The notes under the pieces are model-generated. The model made no database searches, was not told the origin of the DNA, and saw only the letters and a list, made by a program, of their open reading frames with translations. From the NCBI RefSeq assembly GCF_021401085.1, contig NZ_JACBFP010000001.1, positions 186,001-250,000 on the forward strand: DNA of 64,000 nucleotides, read 5' to 3'. The stretch is from Chryseobacterium sp. R2A-55 (lineage in GTDB: Bacteria > Bacteroidota > Bacteroidia > Flavobacteriales > Weeksellaceae). Position numbers and translations under genes: made by a program. Positions 18,634-25,591 of this stretch are shown in pieces (positions within the stretch are counted from its first letter, which is position 1; the number at the start of each line of letters is the position of its first letter).

Positions 18634-18707
18634 CGATCCGGACGGGACTCGAACCCGCGACCTCCGCCGTGACAGGGCGGCATTCTAACCAGCTGAACTA
18701 CCGGATC
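18634..18707 (-). tRNA. tRNA-Asp (GTC), second copy
   Basis: On the reverse strand the cloverleaf is complete. The acceptor stem GATCCGG pairs with CCGGATC, the D arm contains AGCTGGTTAGA, the anticodon arm GCCGCC-CTGTCAC-GGCGG gives anticodon GTC, and the T arm contains GGTTCGAGTCC. The discriminator is G, the identity base for aspartate. No CCA is encoded. The 74-nt sequence is identical to the copy at 18741. Confidence 0.96.
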
Positions 18708-18740
18708 AATTTTTTCGAAGATAAAATTGTAAATCTTTTG

Positions 18741-18814
18741 CGATCCGGACGGGACTCGAACCCGCGACCTCCGCCGTGACAGGGCGGCATTCTAACCAGC
18801 TGAACTACCGGATC
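18741..18814 (-). tRNA. tRNA-Asp (GTC), first copy
   Basis: This is the promoter-proximal copy of the pair, identical over all 74 nt to the one at 18634, with the same anticodon GTC and G discriminator. The copies repeat every 107 bp, which suggests a simple tandem duplication or gene conversion. A canonical promoter lies upstream. Confidence 0.96.
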
Positions 18815-18851
18815 TCAATAAATTAAAAGAACTCTTTCTTTTTGGTGACTG

Positions 18852-18882
18852 CAAAAATACAATTTTTATCCGTTTCCACAAA
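18852..18882 (-). promoter_or_regulatory. Promoter of the tRNA-Asp pair
   Basis: On the reverse strand TTTG is followed by exactly 19 bp and then TATTTTTG, a full match to the Bacteroidetes sigma-A consensus. It lies between the thioredoxin terminator and the first tRNA-Asp. This is the clearest promoter in the window. Confidence 0.85.
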
Positions 18883-18890
18883 CAAATCCC

Positions 18891-18920
18891 AAAAAAAATG
18901 CCTCCCTTAGTAGGAAAGCA
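18891..18920 (-). terminator. Terminator of the thioredoxin gene
   Basis: On the reverse strand TGCTTTCCT pairs with AGGGAGGCA, including two G-U pairs, around a short loop and runs into eight Ts. It lies 24 bases past the trxA stop codon. Confidence 0.8.
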
Positions 18921-18943
18921 CTCATTTTCAATTAAATTATTTC

Positions 18944-19261
18944 TTAAACGTGGGCCGCTAGTTTTTCTGCGATGGTTTCTTTTGGTACCACACCCACAAT
19001 TTTATCAACCACTTCACCATTTTTGAAGATCAGAACGGTTGGGATATTTCGGATTCCGTAATCCACAGAAACTTGTTGGTTATTGTCCACATCTACTTTA
19101 CCTACGATTGCTTTTCCTTCGAAATCTGCGGCAACTTCCTCAATGATTGGCCCCAACATTCTGCATGGACCACACCAAACTGCCCAAAAATCAACCAATA
19201 CTGGTTTATCTGAATTCAAAACCGTTTCTTGGAACGACTGATCTGTAATTTCTAATGCCAT
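18944..19261 (-). CDS. trxA: Thioredoxin
   Basis: A 105-residue cytoplasmic protein with the redox motif WCGPC (C30, C33) in VDFWAVWCGPCRM, and the conserved cis-proline segment RNIPTVLIFKNGE. Length and motif are those of classic thioredoxin 1. It reduces protein disulfides with electrons from thioredoxin reductase. A reverse-strand TAAATTTG (19297-19304) upstream of the ATG is a likely -7 box, so it has its own promoter although it follows the cysteine desulfurase gene. Confidence 0.97.
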   Translation of the reverse strand: MALEITDQSFQETVLNSDKPVLVDFWAVWCGPCRMLGPIIEEVAADFEGKAIVGKVDVDNNQQVSVDYGIRNIPTVLIFKNGEVVDKIVGVVPKETIAEKLAAHV

Positions 19262-19332
19262 TTTATCTAATTTTTTATATAACTTCTTTTAGGGTACAAA
19301 TTTACAATTTTCCTGCCAATTTAATGCGCATC

Positions 19333-20508
19333 TTATCTATGCTCCACATTAGCTTTTTCTATATCGAAAGTAAGCGAAATCTCCTTCAAAGCATCAACTA
19401 ATGCGTCAATTTCTTTCTTCGTGGTAAGGTGGCTGAACGAAATCCTTAAAGGAGTGGAATTTTCCATCTCATCCTCCGATAAAATGCTCATCATCACCAT
19501 TGATGGATGAGAAGCTCCCGATGAACAGGCACTTCCCTGAGAAATTGCGATTCCCTTCATATCCAATTTCAAACCAATCATAGGATCTTTATAGGGCAGC
19601 AAAACGCTCAGAACGGTATATAAACTTTTTTCCAGATCCGCACTTCTGCCATTGAATTTCACGTTCGGAATTTCGGAACTTATCCTTTCGATGGTGTATT
19701 GTTTGATTTCCTTGATCGTATTGGCGAATTCATCCATGTTTTTCAGATAAATTTCCAGCGCCTTTCCTAAACCAACAATTCCGCAAACGTTCTCCGTACC
19801 TGCTCTCAGACTTCTTTCCTGTGGACCACCAATGATAATCCCCTTCAATCCCGAGGATTTTCTGATGAATGCGAATCCGCATCCTTTCGGACCATGGAAC
19901 TTATGTGCGCTGCAAGAAGCAAAATCTACTGGAATATCTGAGAAATTCAGTGCCATATGCGCCATGGACTGCACGGTATCTGAATGAAACAACGCATGAT
20001 TTGCTTTGCAAATTTCCGCAGCTTTTTTAATGTCAAAGAGATTCCCAATTTCATTATTGGCATGCATCAAGGTAACCAAGGTTTTCTTGTCAGAGCTTTT
20101 TAATGCTTCTTCTAATTTTCCGAGGTGAATATCCCCATTTTTGTCTGGTCGAAGATAAACCACCTCTATTCCCTTCCGCTTTTTCATATCCAGAACACTT
20201 TCCGCAACACATTTGTGCTCAAGTGGTGAAGTGATGATTCGCTCCACACCCAAATGTTCGACGCATGATTTGATGATCATGTTATTTGACTCTGTGCCAC
20301 AACTGGTGAAAATAATCTCGGCAGGCGTCACATGAAGGTAATCCGCTATTTCGCGCCGGACTTTTTCGATGAGGATTTTTGCTTCCTGACCATAACTATG
20401 TGTGGATGAAGGGTTTCCGAAATTGAATTTCATAACGTCGACCATCGCATCGATGACTTCTTCCGAAAGTGGAGTTGTGGCGGCATTATCCAAATATATT
20501 TTGTCCAT
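19333..20508 (-). CDS. Cysteine desulfurase (NifS/IscS-like)
   Basis: A 391-residue PLP enzyme. It opens with YLDNAATTP, has the PLP lysine K203 in CSAHKFHGPKG, and carries the catalytic cysteine C328 in SQGSACSSGASHPS. The active-site loop length and the SACSSG motif place it in the IscS/NifS group rather than SufS. It takes sulfur from cysteine to form a persulfide for Fe-S clusters, tRNA thiolation or other uses. No iscU or scaffold gene is nearby. It starts 47 bp downstream of the HAD phosphatase gene of the arabinose module, on the same strand. Confidence 0.9.
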   Translation of the reverse strand: MDKIYLDNAATTPLSEEVIDAMVDVMKFNFGNPSSTHSYGQEAKILIEKVRREIADYLHVTPAEIIFTSCGTESNNMIIKSCVEHLGVERIITSPLEHKCVAESVLDMKKRKGIEVVYLRPDKNGDIHLGKLEEALKSSDKKTLVTLMHANNEIGNLFDIKKAAEICKANHALFHSDTVQSMAHMALNFSDIPVDFASCSAHKFHGPKGCGFAFIRKSSGLKGIIIGGPQERSLRAGTENVCGIVGLGKALEIYLKNMDEFANTIKEIKQYTIERISSEIPNVKFNGRSADLEKSLYTVLSVLLPYKDPMIGLKLDMKGIAISQGSACSSGASHPSMVMMSILSEDEMENSTPLRISFSHLTTKKEIDALVDALKEISLTFDIEKANVEHR

Positions 20509-20555
20509 TTTTACTTGAAAAGGGGTTTTTTGCTGTGTTTTTTTCGGGACTAAAT

Positions 20556-21143
20556 TTAGTGAAAAAATTCAAAATGGCTTTCATCAGCAAAATCCATCAT
20601 TGGGCGGTCTCCGGAAGTATCACCGAAAGCTATGATTTTGTCGAATTTTTTCCCATGTATGGCTTGTTTGATCCTGTTGACTTTTTCTGCACCGTTGCAA
20701 TTTCTTCCCACAAAATTGCCGGTGAAAATATTGTTTTTAAATTCCGCCCTCGTTGCTATCATGTTCATTCCCAGTTTTTCTGCAAAAGGTTTCACCCAAA
20801 TATCCAGTGATGCGGAGACTATATAACCTTCGGTGTTTTGGCTATCCCTATTATTGATGAATTCAAGGGCATTTCCCCGAATGATTTCCGGGTAATGATT
20901 TTCAAAGAATTTTTTTGATTTTTCTTCTATTCTGCTTTTGCTTTGTCCTTTTAGGATCGATGAGATGAAGCTTTTTTTTACTTTTTCGGTATTGGCCAAT
21001 TTTAACTTTAATAAGATAAAAAGCGGAACGTGTTTGATAAACTGAAACTTAAACTTCGAAGGATTATAGAATTTAAGGTACAAAAACATGGTGTCTTTGT
21101 AAGTCAAGGTTCCATCAAAATCGAATAAATAGAGTTTTTTCAT
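20556..21143 (-). CDS. HAD-IB family phosphatase (candidate polyprenyl-phospho-ribose 5-phosphatase)
   Basis: From the ATG at 21143 the protein has 195 residues. HAD motif I is LFDFDGTLTYKD (nucleophile D8, acid D10) and the C-terminal motif is FGDTSGDRPMMDFA. A cap of basic helices lies between. HAD-IB enzymes remove phosphate from phosphoserine-like or lipid-linked substrates. Its position directly after the SDR, DprE1-like and UbiA genes suggests that it removes the 5-phosphate from polyprenyl-phosphoribose-5-phosphate. Mycobacteria are thought to use an unrelated PAP2 protein for that step. A longer frame adds seven residues upstream, but the ATG before KKLYLFDFDGT fits the family start. 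Confidence 0.8.
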   Translation of the reverse strand: MKKLYLFDFDGTLTYKDTMFLYLKFYNPSKFKFQFIKHVPLFILLKLKLANTEKVKKSFISSILKGQSKSRIEEKSKKFFENHYPEIIRGNALEFINNRDSQNTEGYIVSASLDIWVKPFAEKLGMNMIATRAEFKNNIFTGNFVGRNCNGAEKVNRIKQAIHGKKFDKIIAFGDTSGDRPMMDFADESHFEFFH

Positions 21144-21207
21144 GAGTATTTTTGCGATCGGCATTCAGCTTTCATCGATGAGTTTTGCGTTATTAGAAAG
21201 AATCTCA

Positions 21208-21933
21208 CTAAAGTTTTAATTTCTTAAAAACAAACTCAGGTATATTTTTGATAACCAGCATGATAATTCCCCAAACCGGCAAAATATACGCAATATTTTT
21301 TTGTTTTTTGTAAGCTTTATAGATTTCTTCGGCAGCTCGTTTTGGACTCGCCGTAAGTGCTGGATTCAGTGGCATTCCTTCTGTCATTTTGGTGTCCATG
21401 AAACCAGGTTTCACCGTCATCACATGAACCTTTTTGCTAAAAAGGTAATTTCGAAGGCCGCTTAAATAGGCCGTCAAACCGGCTTTTGCGCTTCCGTAGA
21501 TAAAATTGCTCTGTCTTCCGCGGTCACCGGCAACGGAGGATAACACAATCATATTTCCCGAGCGCTTTCTTTCCATTTTTTCAGCGAAAAAATTCAGAAT
21601 TGGGACCAGTTTTGCGTAATTAATGTCGATTATTTTTTGGGTGTTATTTTGGTCATAGAGTCCTTCTTCGGTACTTTGACCCAAATAACCGGTGGCACAA
21701 AAAAGCAGCTCTGAATCAATTTCATCAAAGGTGGAATAATCGATTTCGCGTAGCAGGTCAAGTTCAATGATTTTGCTTTGCTGAAGATATTTCACATCAA
21801 TGTGCTGCGCAAATCTCTCCGCGGTTTCCCTATCCGAAGTGAACAAATAAACATAAGCAAACTTTTCTCCCGATTGTAAAACCTTTTCTACAAACGCCTG
21901 TGCTACTTCTGAATTACTGCCGAGAACGATCAT
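21208..21933 (-). CDS. SDR family reductase, DprE2-like
   Basis: A 241-residue short-chain dehydrogenase. It has the nucleotide-binding IVLGSNSEVAQAF at the N-terminus, in place of TGASSGIG, the catalytic serine in VLSSVAGDRG (about 132) and YGSAK with Y146 and K150. The GSNSEVA variant and the lack of an N-terminal extension are those of decaprenylphosphoryl-2-keto-ribose reductases (DprE2). It would reduce the 2-keto intermediate to polyprenyl-phospho-arabinose. It follows the DprE1-like gene by 59 bp. The last 30 residues carry a hydrophobic stretch (ILPVWGIIMLVI) that may touch the membrane. Confidence 0.83.
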   Translation of the reverse strand: MIVLGSNSEVAQAFVEKVLQSGEKFAYVYLFTSDRETAERFAQHIDVKYLQQSKIIELDLLREIDYSTFDEIDSELLFCATGYLGQSTEEGLYDQNNTQKIIDINYAKLVPILNFFAEKMERKRSGNMIVLSSVAGDRGRQSNFIYGSAKAGLTAYLSGLRNYLFSKKVHVMTVKPGFMDTKMTEGMPLNPALTASPKRAAEEIYKAYKKQKNIAYILPVWGIIMLVIKNIPEFVFKKLKL

Positions 21934-21992
21934 AACTGGTAAGTGATTTTAAATTTGAATGAGCTTCGCTGTGAATTCCCTTTGGATGGAAT

Positions 21993-23309
21993 TCAAATAT
22001 TATTGATGATTCTTTTATGTTGGTGCGATACAAATTTTGGGTTCTGAACATTTTGCAGGTAATTTGTCAATGACGATTTGCTCATGGCGTCTTTGGTCAG
22101 ATAGATTCTTCCGCCGAACTCTTCCACAATTTCATCCAGTTGATGCACCAAAGTTTTCAAATTGCGATTCACCTTAAAGTCTAAAGCCAATGTGTATCCT
22201 TCAAAAGGAAATGAATTGTAGGCTTCAGGATTATTTTTTCCGAAAAGCTTTAACACCGCCAAAAAAGATCCGTTTCCACTTTTGGCGATGGTCTCCAGAA
22301 TCTGCTTCATTCCCTCTTTTCCTTTTTCTTTGGGAATCACCATTTGGTATTGGATGAATCCTCTTTTGCCATAAATCTTGTTCCATTCATTAATGGCATC
22401 CAAAGGGTAGAAAAATGTTTCGTAATCAATATAATTCTTGACTTCCTTGGACCGTTGCTTTTTAAAATAAAGCGTGTTAAACAACTTCACGGTGAAATTA
22501 TTTAAAACAAAATTTGGAAAATAAAAAGGTACTGTGGGACTAAATTTGGGTTTTAATCTGAGTGGATTATCTTGAAGGTTATCAGGGAGTTGATGTCTGA
22601 AAGCGTGTTCACCGCGCATCAAAATACTTCGGCCTATGTTTTTTCCAGTTTGAAGGCAATCGATCCATGCCACGCTATACGTCCAGGATTCACTTTCTTC
22701 AAAAAGCCTAAAGATCTCATCCAGATTTTCTGCTTTAATGCTTTCCTGACGAATATATGCAGTTTCAATATTTTTCAACTTAAATTTTGCCGAGAGAATA
22801 ATTCCGGTCAAGCCCATTCCGCCAATGGTTGCCCAAAACTTGTCGGAGTTTTCAGTTCGCGAACAAATCACAATTTCACCATGTTCATTAAGCAACGAAA
22901 ATTCCAGGACATACTCCGAAAAACATCCTTCGGCATGATGATTTTTTCCGTGAACATCAGATGCGATTGCCCCTCCAATGGAAATAAATTTTGTTCCCGG
23001 CGTCACATAGAGAAAGTAACCTTGAGTAACCACCACTTCCAAAACTTCTGAAAGCAGAACTCCGGATTCACATTCGATAATTCCGTTTAAGCGGTCAAAA
23101 CTGATGAATTTGTTGAGCCTTTTGGTGGAAAAAATATGTTCAGAAAGTGATGCGTCTCCATAACACCTTCCGTTTCCTCGGGCGATAATTTCATTGTGGT
23201 TTCTTACAAACTCTTTAATCTTGTTTAAGGAATCGTCTGATCTCATTTCTTTTTCTACTACCGGAAAATTCCCCCAATTCGTTACTTTCTGTATAAAATT
23301 CGCCTTCAT
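21993..23309 (-). CDS. FAD-dependent oxidase, DprE1-like
   Basis: From the ATG at 23309 the protein has 438 residues. An N-terminal FAD_binding_4 domain contains ARGNGRCYGDASL (43-55) and TPGTKFISIGGAIASDVHGKNHH, the GGxxASDxHG signature of DprE1. The C-terminal half (ALO-like) ends with GGRIYLTKDA; the lysine corresponds to the catalytic K418 of mycobacterial DprE1. It would oxidise C2 of polyprenyl-phospho-ribose. The residue aligned with benzothiazinone-target Cys387 appears to be alanine, in GYTLALDF. The start codon overlaps the stop of the UbiA gene (TAATG), so translation is probably coupled. A longer frame to 23348 is rejected because it runs into the UbiA gene. Confidence 0.87.
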   Translation of the reverse strand: MKANFIQKVTNWGNFPVVEKEMRSDDSLNKIKEFVRNHNEIIARGNGRCYGDASLSEHIFSTKRLNKFISFDRLNGIIECESGVLLSEVLEVVVTQGYFLYVTPGTKFISIGGAIASDVHGKNHHAEGCFSEYVLEFSLLNEHGEIVICSRTENSDKFWATIGGMGLTGIILSAKFKLKNIETAYIRQESIKAENLDEIFRLFEESESWTYSVAWIDCLQTGKNIGRSILMRGEHAFRHQLPDNLQDNPLRLKPKFSPTVPFYFPNFVLNNFTVKLFNTLYFKKQRSKEVKNYIDYETFFYPLDAINEWNKIYGKRGFIQYQMVIPKEKGKEGMKQILETIAKSGNGSFLAVLKLFGKNNPEAYNSFPFEGYTLALDFKVNRNLKTLVHQLDEIVEEFGGRIYLTKDAMSKSSLTNYLQNVQNPKFVSHQHKRIINNI

Positions 23310-24193
23310 TATTTGAAATAGATTTGAAGTAAAAAAGAAATGAGCCAAAGCACCAATGTGGCCTGAATGTAATGGTCTTTGTACACTATTTTAGTAGGAG
23401 ATTCGGTTTTGTTGTATACCAAAGTCTGTTGCAAATACCTTAAAAAAGCGAACACCACAAAAATTACCGTGTAGAAAACCCTTGGATGAAAACGCTTCTG
23501 AACTTCAGGCGATAGAGTAAACATGAGATAACAAACAATTGCCAGAGCACAACTGATGGAAAGCGCAATATCTGCAAACTGCACATTGTAGCCATCCAAA
23601 GCCTTTCTGGTTCTGCCAGAAATCTGGGCGTTAATCAATTCCCCGCGTCTTTTGCCAATCGCTAAAACCAGTGCCAGAACGAAGGTCAGCAAAATTGCCC
23701 ATTGAGATATATAGATTCCGGTTGCATAACCGCCCGCCAAAACCCGTAACACAAATCCTGTGGCGATGATGCAAATATCCACAATTGCGACGTGCTTTAA
23801 CTTGAAGGTATAAAGCAGGTTCATCATAAAGTAGAACAGAATGATGGCGGAAAATTTCCAGTAACTGTGGTGGAAAAAGGACTGACCGAAAAAAATGAGT
23901 GCAGTGGCAAACGCAATCAGAAATCCCAAAATACCAAGCGCTTTGTTTTTTGAAATAGCACCACTTGCCAATGGTCTGTTTCTTTTTTCTGGATGTTTGC
24001 GGTCGGATTCAATATCCGAATAATCATTAATGATATAAATACAACTTGCTGTGATGGAAAATACAACAAACGCAAAAATGCTTTCAATGAGCAGTTTGGA
24101 ATTGGTTACATTTCCGGAAAAAAACAAGGGTGCAAAAACGAATAAATTTTTCACCCATTGTTCTACACGAAGCAGTTTAAAGAATTGTGTCAT
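23309..24193 (-). CDS. UbiA-family phosphoribosyltransferase (decaprenyl-phosphate phosphoribosyltransferase-like)
   Basis: A 294-residue integral membrane protein with about eight helices. The first catalytic motif is INDYSDIESDRKHPEKRNRP (N56, D57, D60, D64), the NDxxDxxxD signature. The second region includes YNVQFADIALSIS. The DRxHPxKRxRP form and the short loops match the DPPR synthase branch (Rv3806c type), which transfers 5-phosphoribose from PRPP to polyprenyl phosphate, better than the quinone prenyltransferases. It is the first gene of the module, read as UbiA, DprE1-like, DprE2-like, HAD. Confidence 0.87.
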   Translation of the reverse strand: MTQFFKLLRVEQWVKNLFVFAPLFFSGNVTNSKLLIESIFAFVVFSITASCIYIINDYSDIESDRKHPEKRNRPLASGAISKNKALGILGFLIAFATALIFFGQSFFHHSYWKFSAIILFYFMMNLLYTFKLKHVAIVDICIIATGFVLRVLAGGYATGIYISQWAILLTFVLALVLAIGKRRGELINAQISGRTRKALDGYNVQFADIALSISCALAIVCYLMFTLSPEVQKRFHPRVFYTVIFVVFAFLRYLQQTLVYNKTESPTKIVYKDHYIQATLVLWLISFLLQIYFK

Positions 24194-24233
24194 CCTTATA
24201 TAAAATCAGTCACAAAACTAATGATTTTAAAAT

Positions 24234-24257
24234 AAAAAAATCCGCAAAAGCGGACTT
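24234..24257 (-). terminator. Terminator after the OmpA-family gene
   Basis: On the reverse strand TCCGC pairs with GCGGA around TTTT and is followed by seven Ts. It ends the lipocalin-OmpA transcript 28 bases past the stop codon. Confidence 0.8.
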
Positions 24258-24284
24258 TAAATATGCTCAGATTAATTTCCTGGC

Positions 24285-24980
24285 TTAATTTCCCTGCTTA
24301 GCCTCATTAATCATTTTCTCGTTAGCGGTGATGGCAAATTCAACACGTCTGTTTTGAGCTCTGCCTGCATCGGTATCGTTGGTTGCGATTGGATTAGCTT
24401 CACCCATTCCCATAGTGTTCATTCTGCTGGAGGCGATTCCTTTGGAAATGAGATAAGTTTTTACAGACGCTGCCCTTCTGTCGGATAACGCCAGATTATA
24501 AGCATCAGTTCCTTTGGAATCGGTATATCCGTAAATGTTGATATTGGTATCCGGATTGTTTTTCAAGATTTCGGCAAGTTTGTCGAGGTTGCTTTTTGCC
24601 AGAGGCTGCAAATCCGATTTATCAAATGCAAAGTTCACCATATTTTCTTTCAAAGTAACTTTGATGCCTTCACCTACTCTTTCCACTTCTGCACCTGGCA
24701 AAGTTTCTTTGATTTCTTTGGCTTGTTTATCCATTTTTGCACCGATTACATTTCCGGCAACACCACCCACGATTCCACCTAAAACTGCACCGATAGGAGC
24801 ATTTCCACCTTTACCGATATTGTTTCCGAGAATACCTCCGATGACTGCACCAGCAGCAGTTCCGATCACGGTTCCCTTTTGTTGGTTATTGGCATTTTTC
24901 ACAGAGTCACAACCGGTGAAAGTGAATAATGAAGCTGAGAATAGTACTGCAGCGATATTGGTCTTGTTGATAAGTTTCAT
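24285..24980 (-). CDS. OmpA-family lipoprotein with glycine-zipper
   Basis: A 231-residue protein. The signal peptide ends in FTFTGC, a lipobox. It is followed by a glycine-zipper segment (GTAAGAVIGGILGNNIGKGG and onward, about 38-80) able to insert in or associate with membrane, and then a peptidoglycan-binding OmpA domain, with NINIYGYTDSKGTDAYN near 148-164 and the closing NRRVEFAI. It probably links the outer membrane to peptidoglycan. The lipocalin gene ends 21 bp upstream, so the two form an operon. The layout resembles YiaD/Pal-like proteins. Confidence 0.9.
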   Translation of the reverse strand: MKLINKTNIAAVLFSASLFTFTGCDSVKNANNQQKGTVIGTAAGAVIGGILGNNIGKGGNAPIGAVLGGIVGGVAGNVIGAKMDKQAKEIKETLPGAEVERVGEGIKVTLKENMVNFAFDKSDLQPLAKSNLDKLAEILKNNPDTNINIYGYTDSKGTDAYNLALSDRRAASVKTYLISKGIASSRMNTMGMGEANPIATNDTDAGRAQNRRVEFAITANEKMINEAKQGN

Positions 24981-25001
24981 ATTTTTTGATTTAGCTATAG
25001 A

Positions 25002-25481
25002 TTATTTTATTCCTGTTCTGGCAAAGTTATACTGAACCCGCACGTTTTGCCCGCCAGAATTGATATTGTCTACCAAAGTGAATTGATCAGTGGTCTGATT
25101 GGTCATCTCCAAAGTATATCCGGAAACAACCGATTTTGCTTTTGATCCCTCAAGTATTTTTTTGAACTTGAATTCGTTTCCGTTCACCACTTCAAACTTG
25201 ATCGGCATCACCGTATTTGGGCAAGAGCCGCTTCCGCTTAAGGTATATGAACCGGTCCAGTTATTCGGGATCAGATGCCACTGACTTCCCACGAAGCACT
25301 GAATGTCAACTCCTTCGTCAAAAGGTTTGATCTTGAAGTTATGGTCATAATCCACACTGGTGATTTCCCAGGTTCCTTTGAGCTTTAAGAATTCCGCTCT
25401 GTTTGTCTGAGCTGTTTTGGCAGTGGAACAAGAAACGGTGAAAGCTGCACCGATAATTCCTGCAAGAAGTAAATTTTTCAT
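25002..25481 (-). CDS. Lipocalin-family lipoprotein
   Basis: A 159-residue protein with signal KNLLLAGIIGAAFTVSC and a lipid cysteine at residue 19. The mature part begins with LKGTWEITSVDYD, the GxW motif of lipocalins, followed by alternating beta strands and a central disulfide-competent CFVGSQWHL...SGSGSCP region. Lipocalins form a small barrel binding hydrophobic ligands; the ligand is unknown. It is the first gene of a two-gene unit with the OmpA-family lipoprotein. Confidence 0.83.
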   Translation of the reverse strand: MKNLLLAGIIGAAFTVSCSTAKTAQTNRAEFLKLKGTWEITSVDYDHNFKIKPFDEGVDIQCFVGSQWHLIPNNWTGSYTLSGSGSCPNTVMPIKFEVVNGNEFKFKKILEGSKAKSVVSGYTLEMTNQTTDQFTLVDNINSGGQNVRVQYNFARTGIK

Positions 25482-25540
25482 AGTAGTTAAATTAATTGTT
25501 TAGGAATCACAAAAAACCGTGCCAACTTTTGTAAATTTAC

Positions 25541-25566
25541 AAAAAAAGCCCGAATCAACGGACTTT
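25541..25566 (-). terminator. Terminator after the S8 protease gene
   Basis: On the reverse strand AGTCCG pairs with CGGGCT (one G-U pair) around a 6-base loop and runs into seven Ts. It lies 26 bases past the protease stop codon. Confidence 0.75.
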
Positions 25567-25591
25567 CATTTAAATTTTATGCGAAGAGTTA

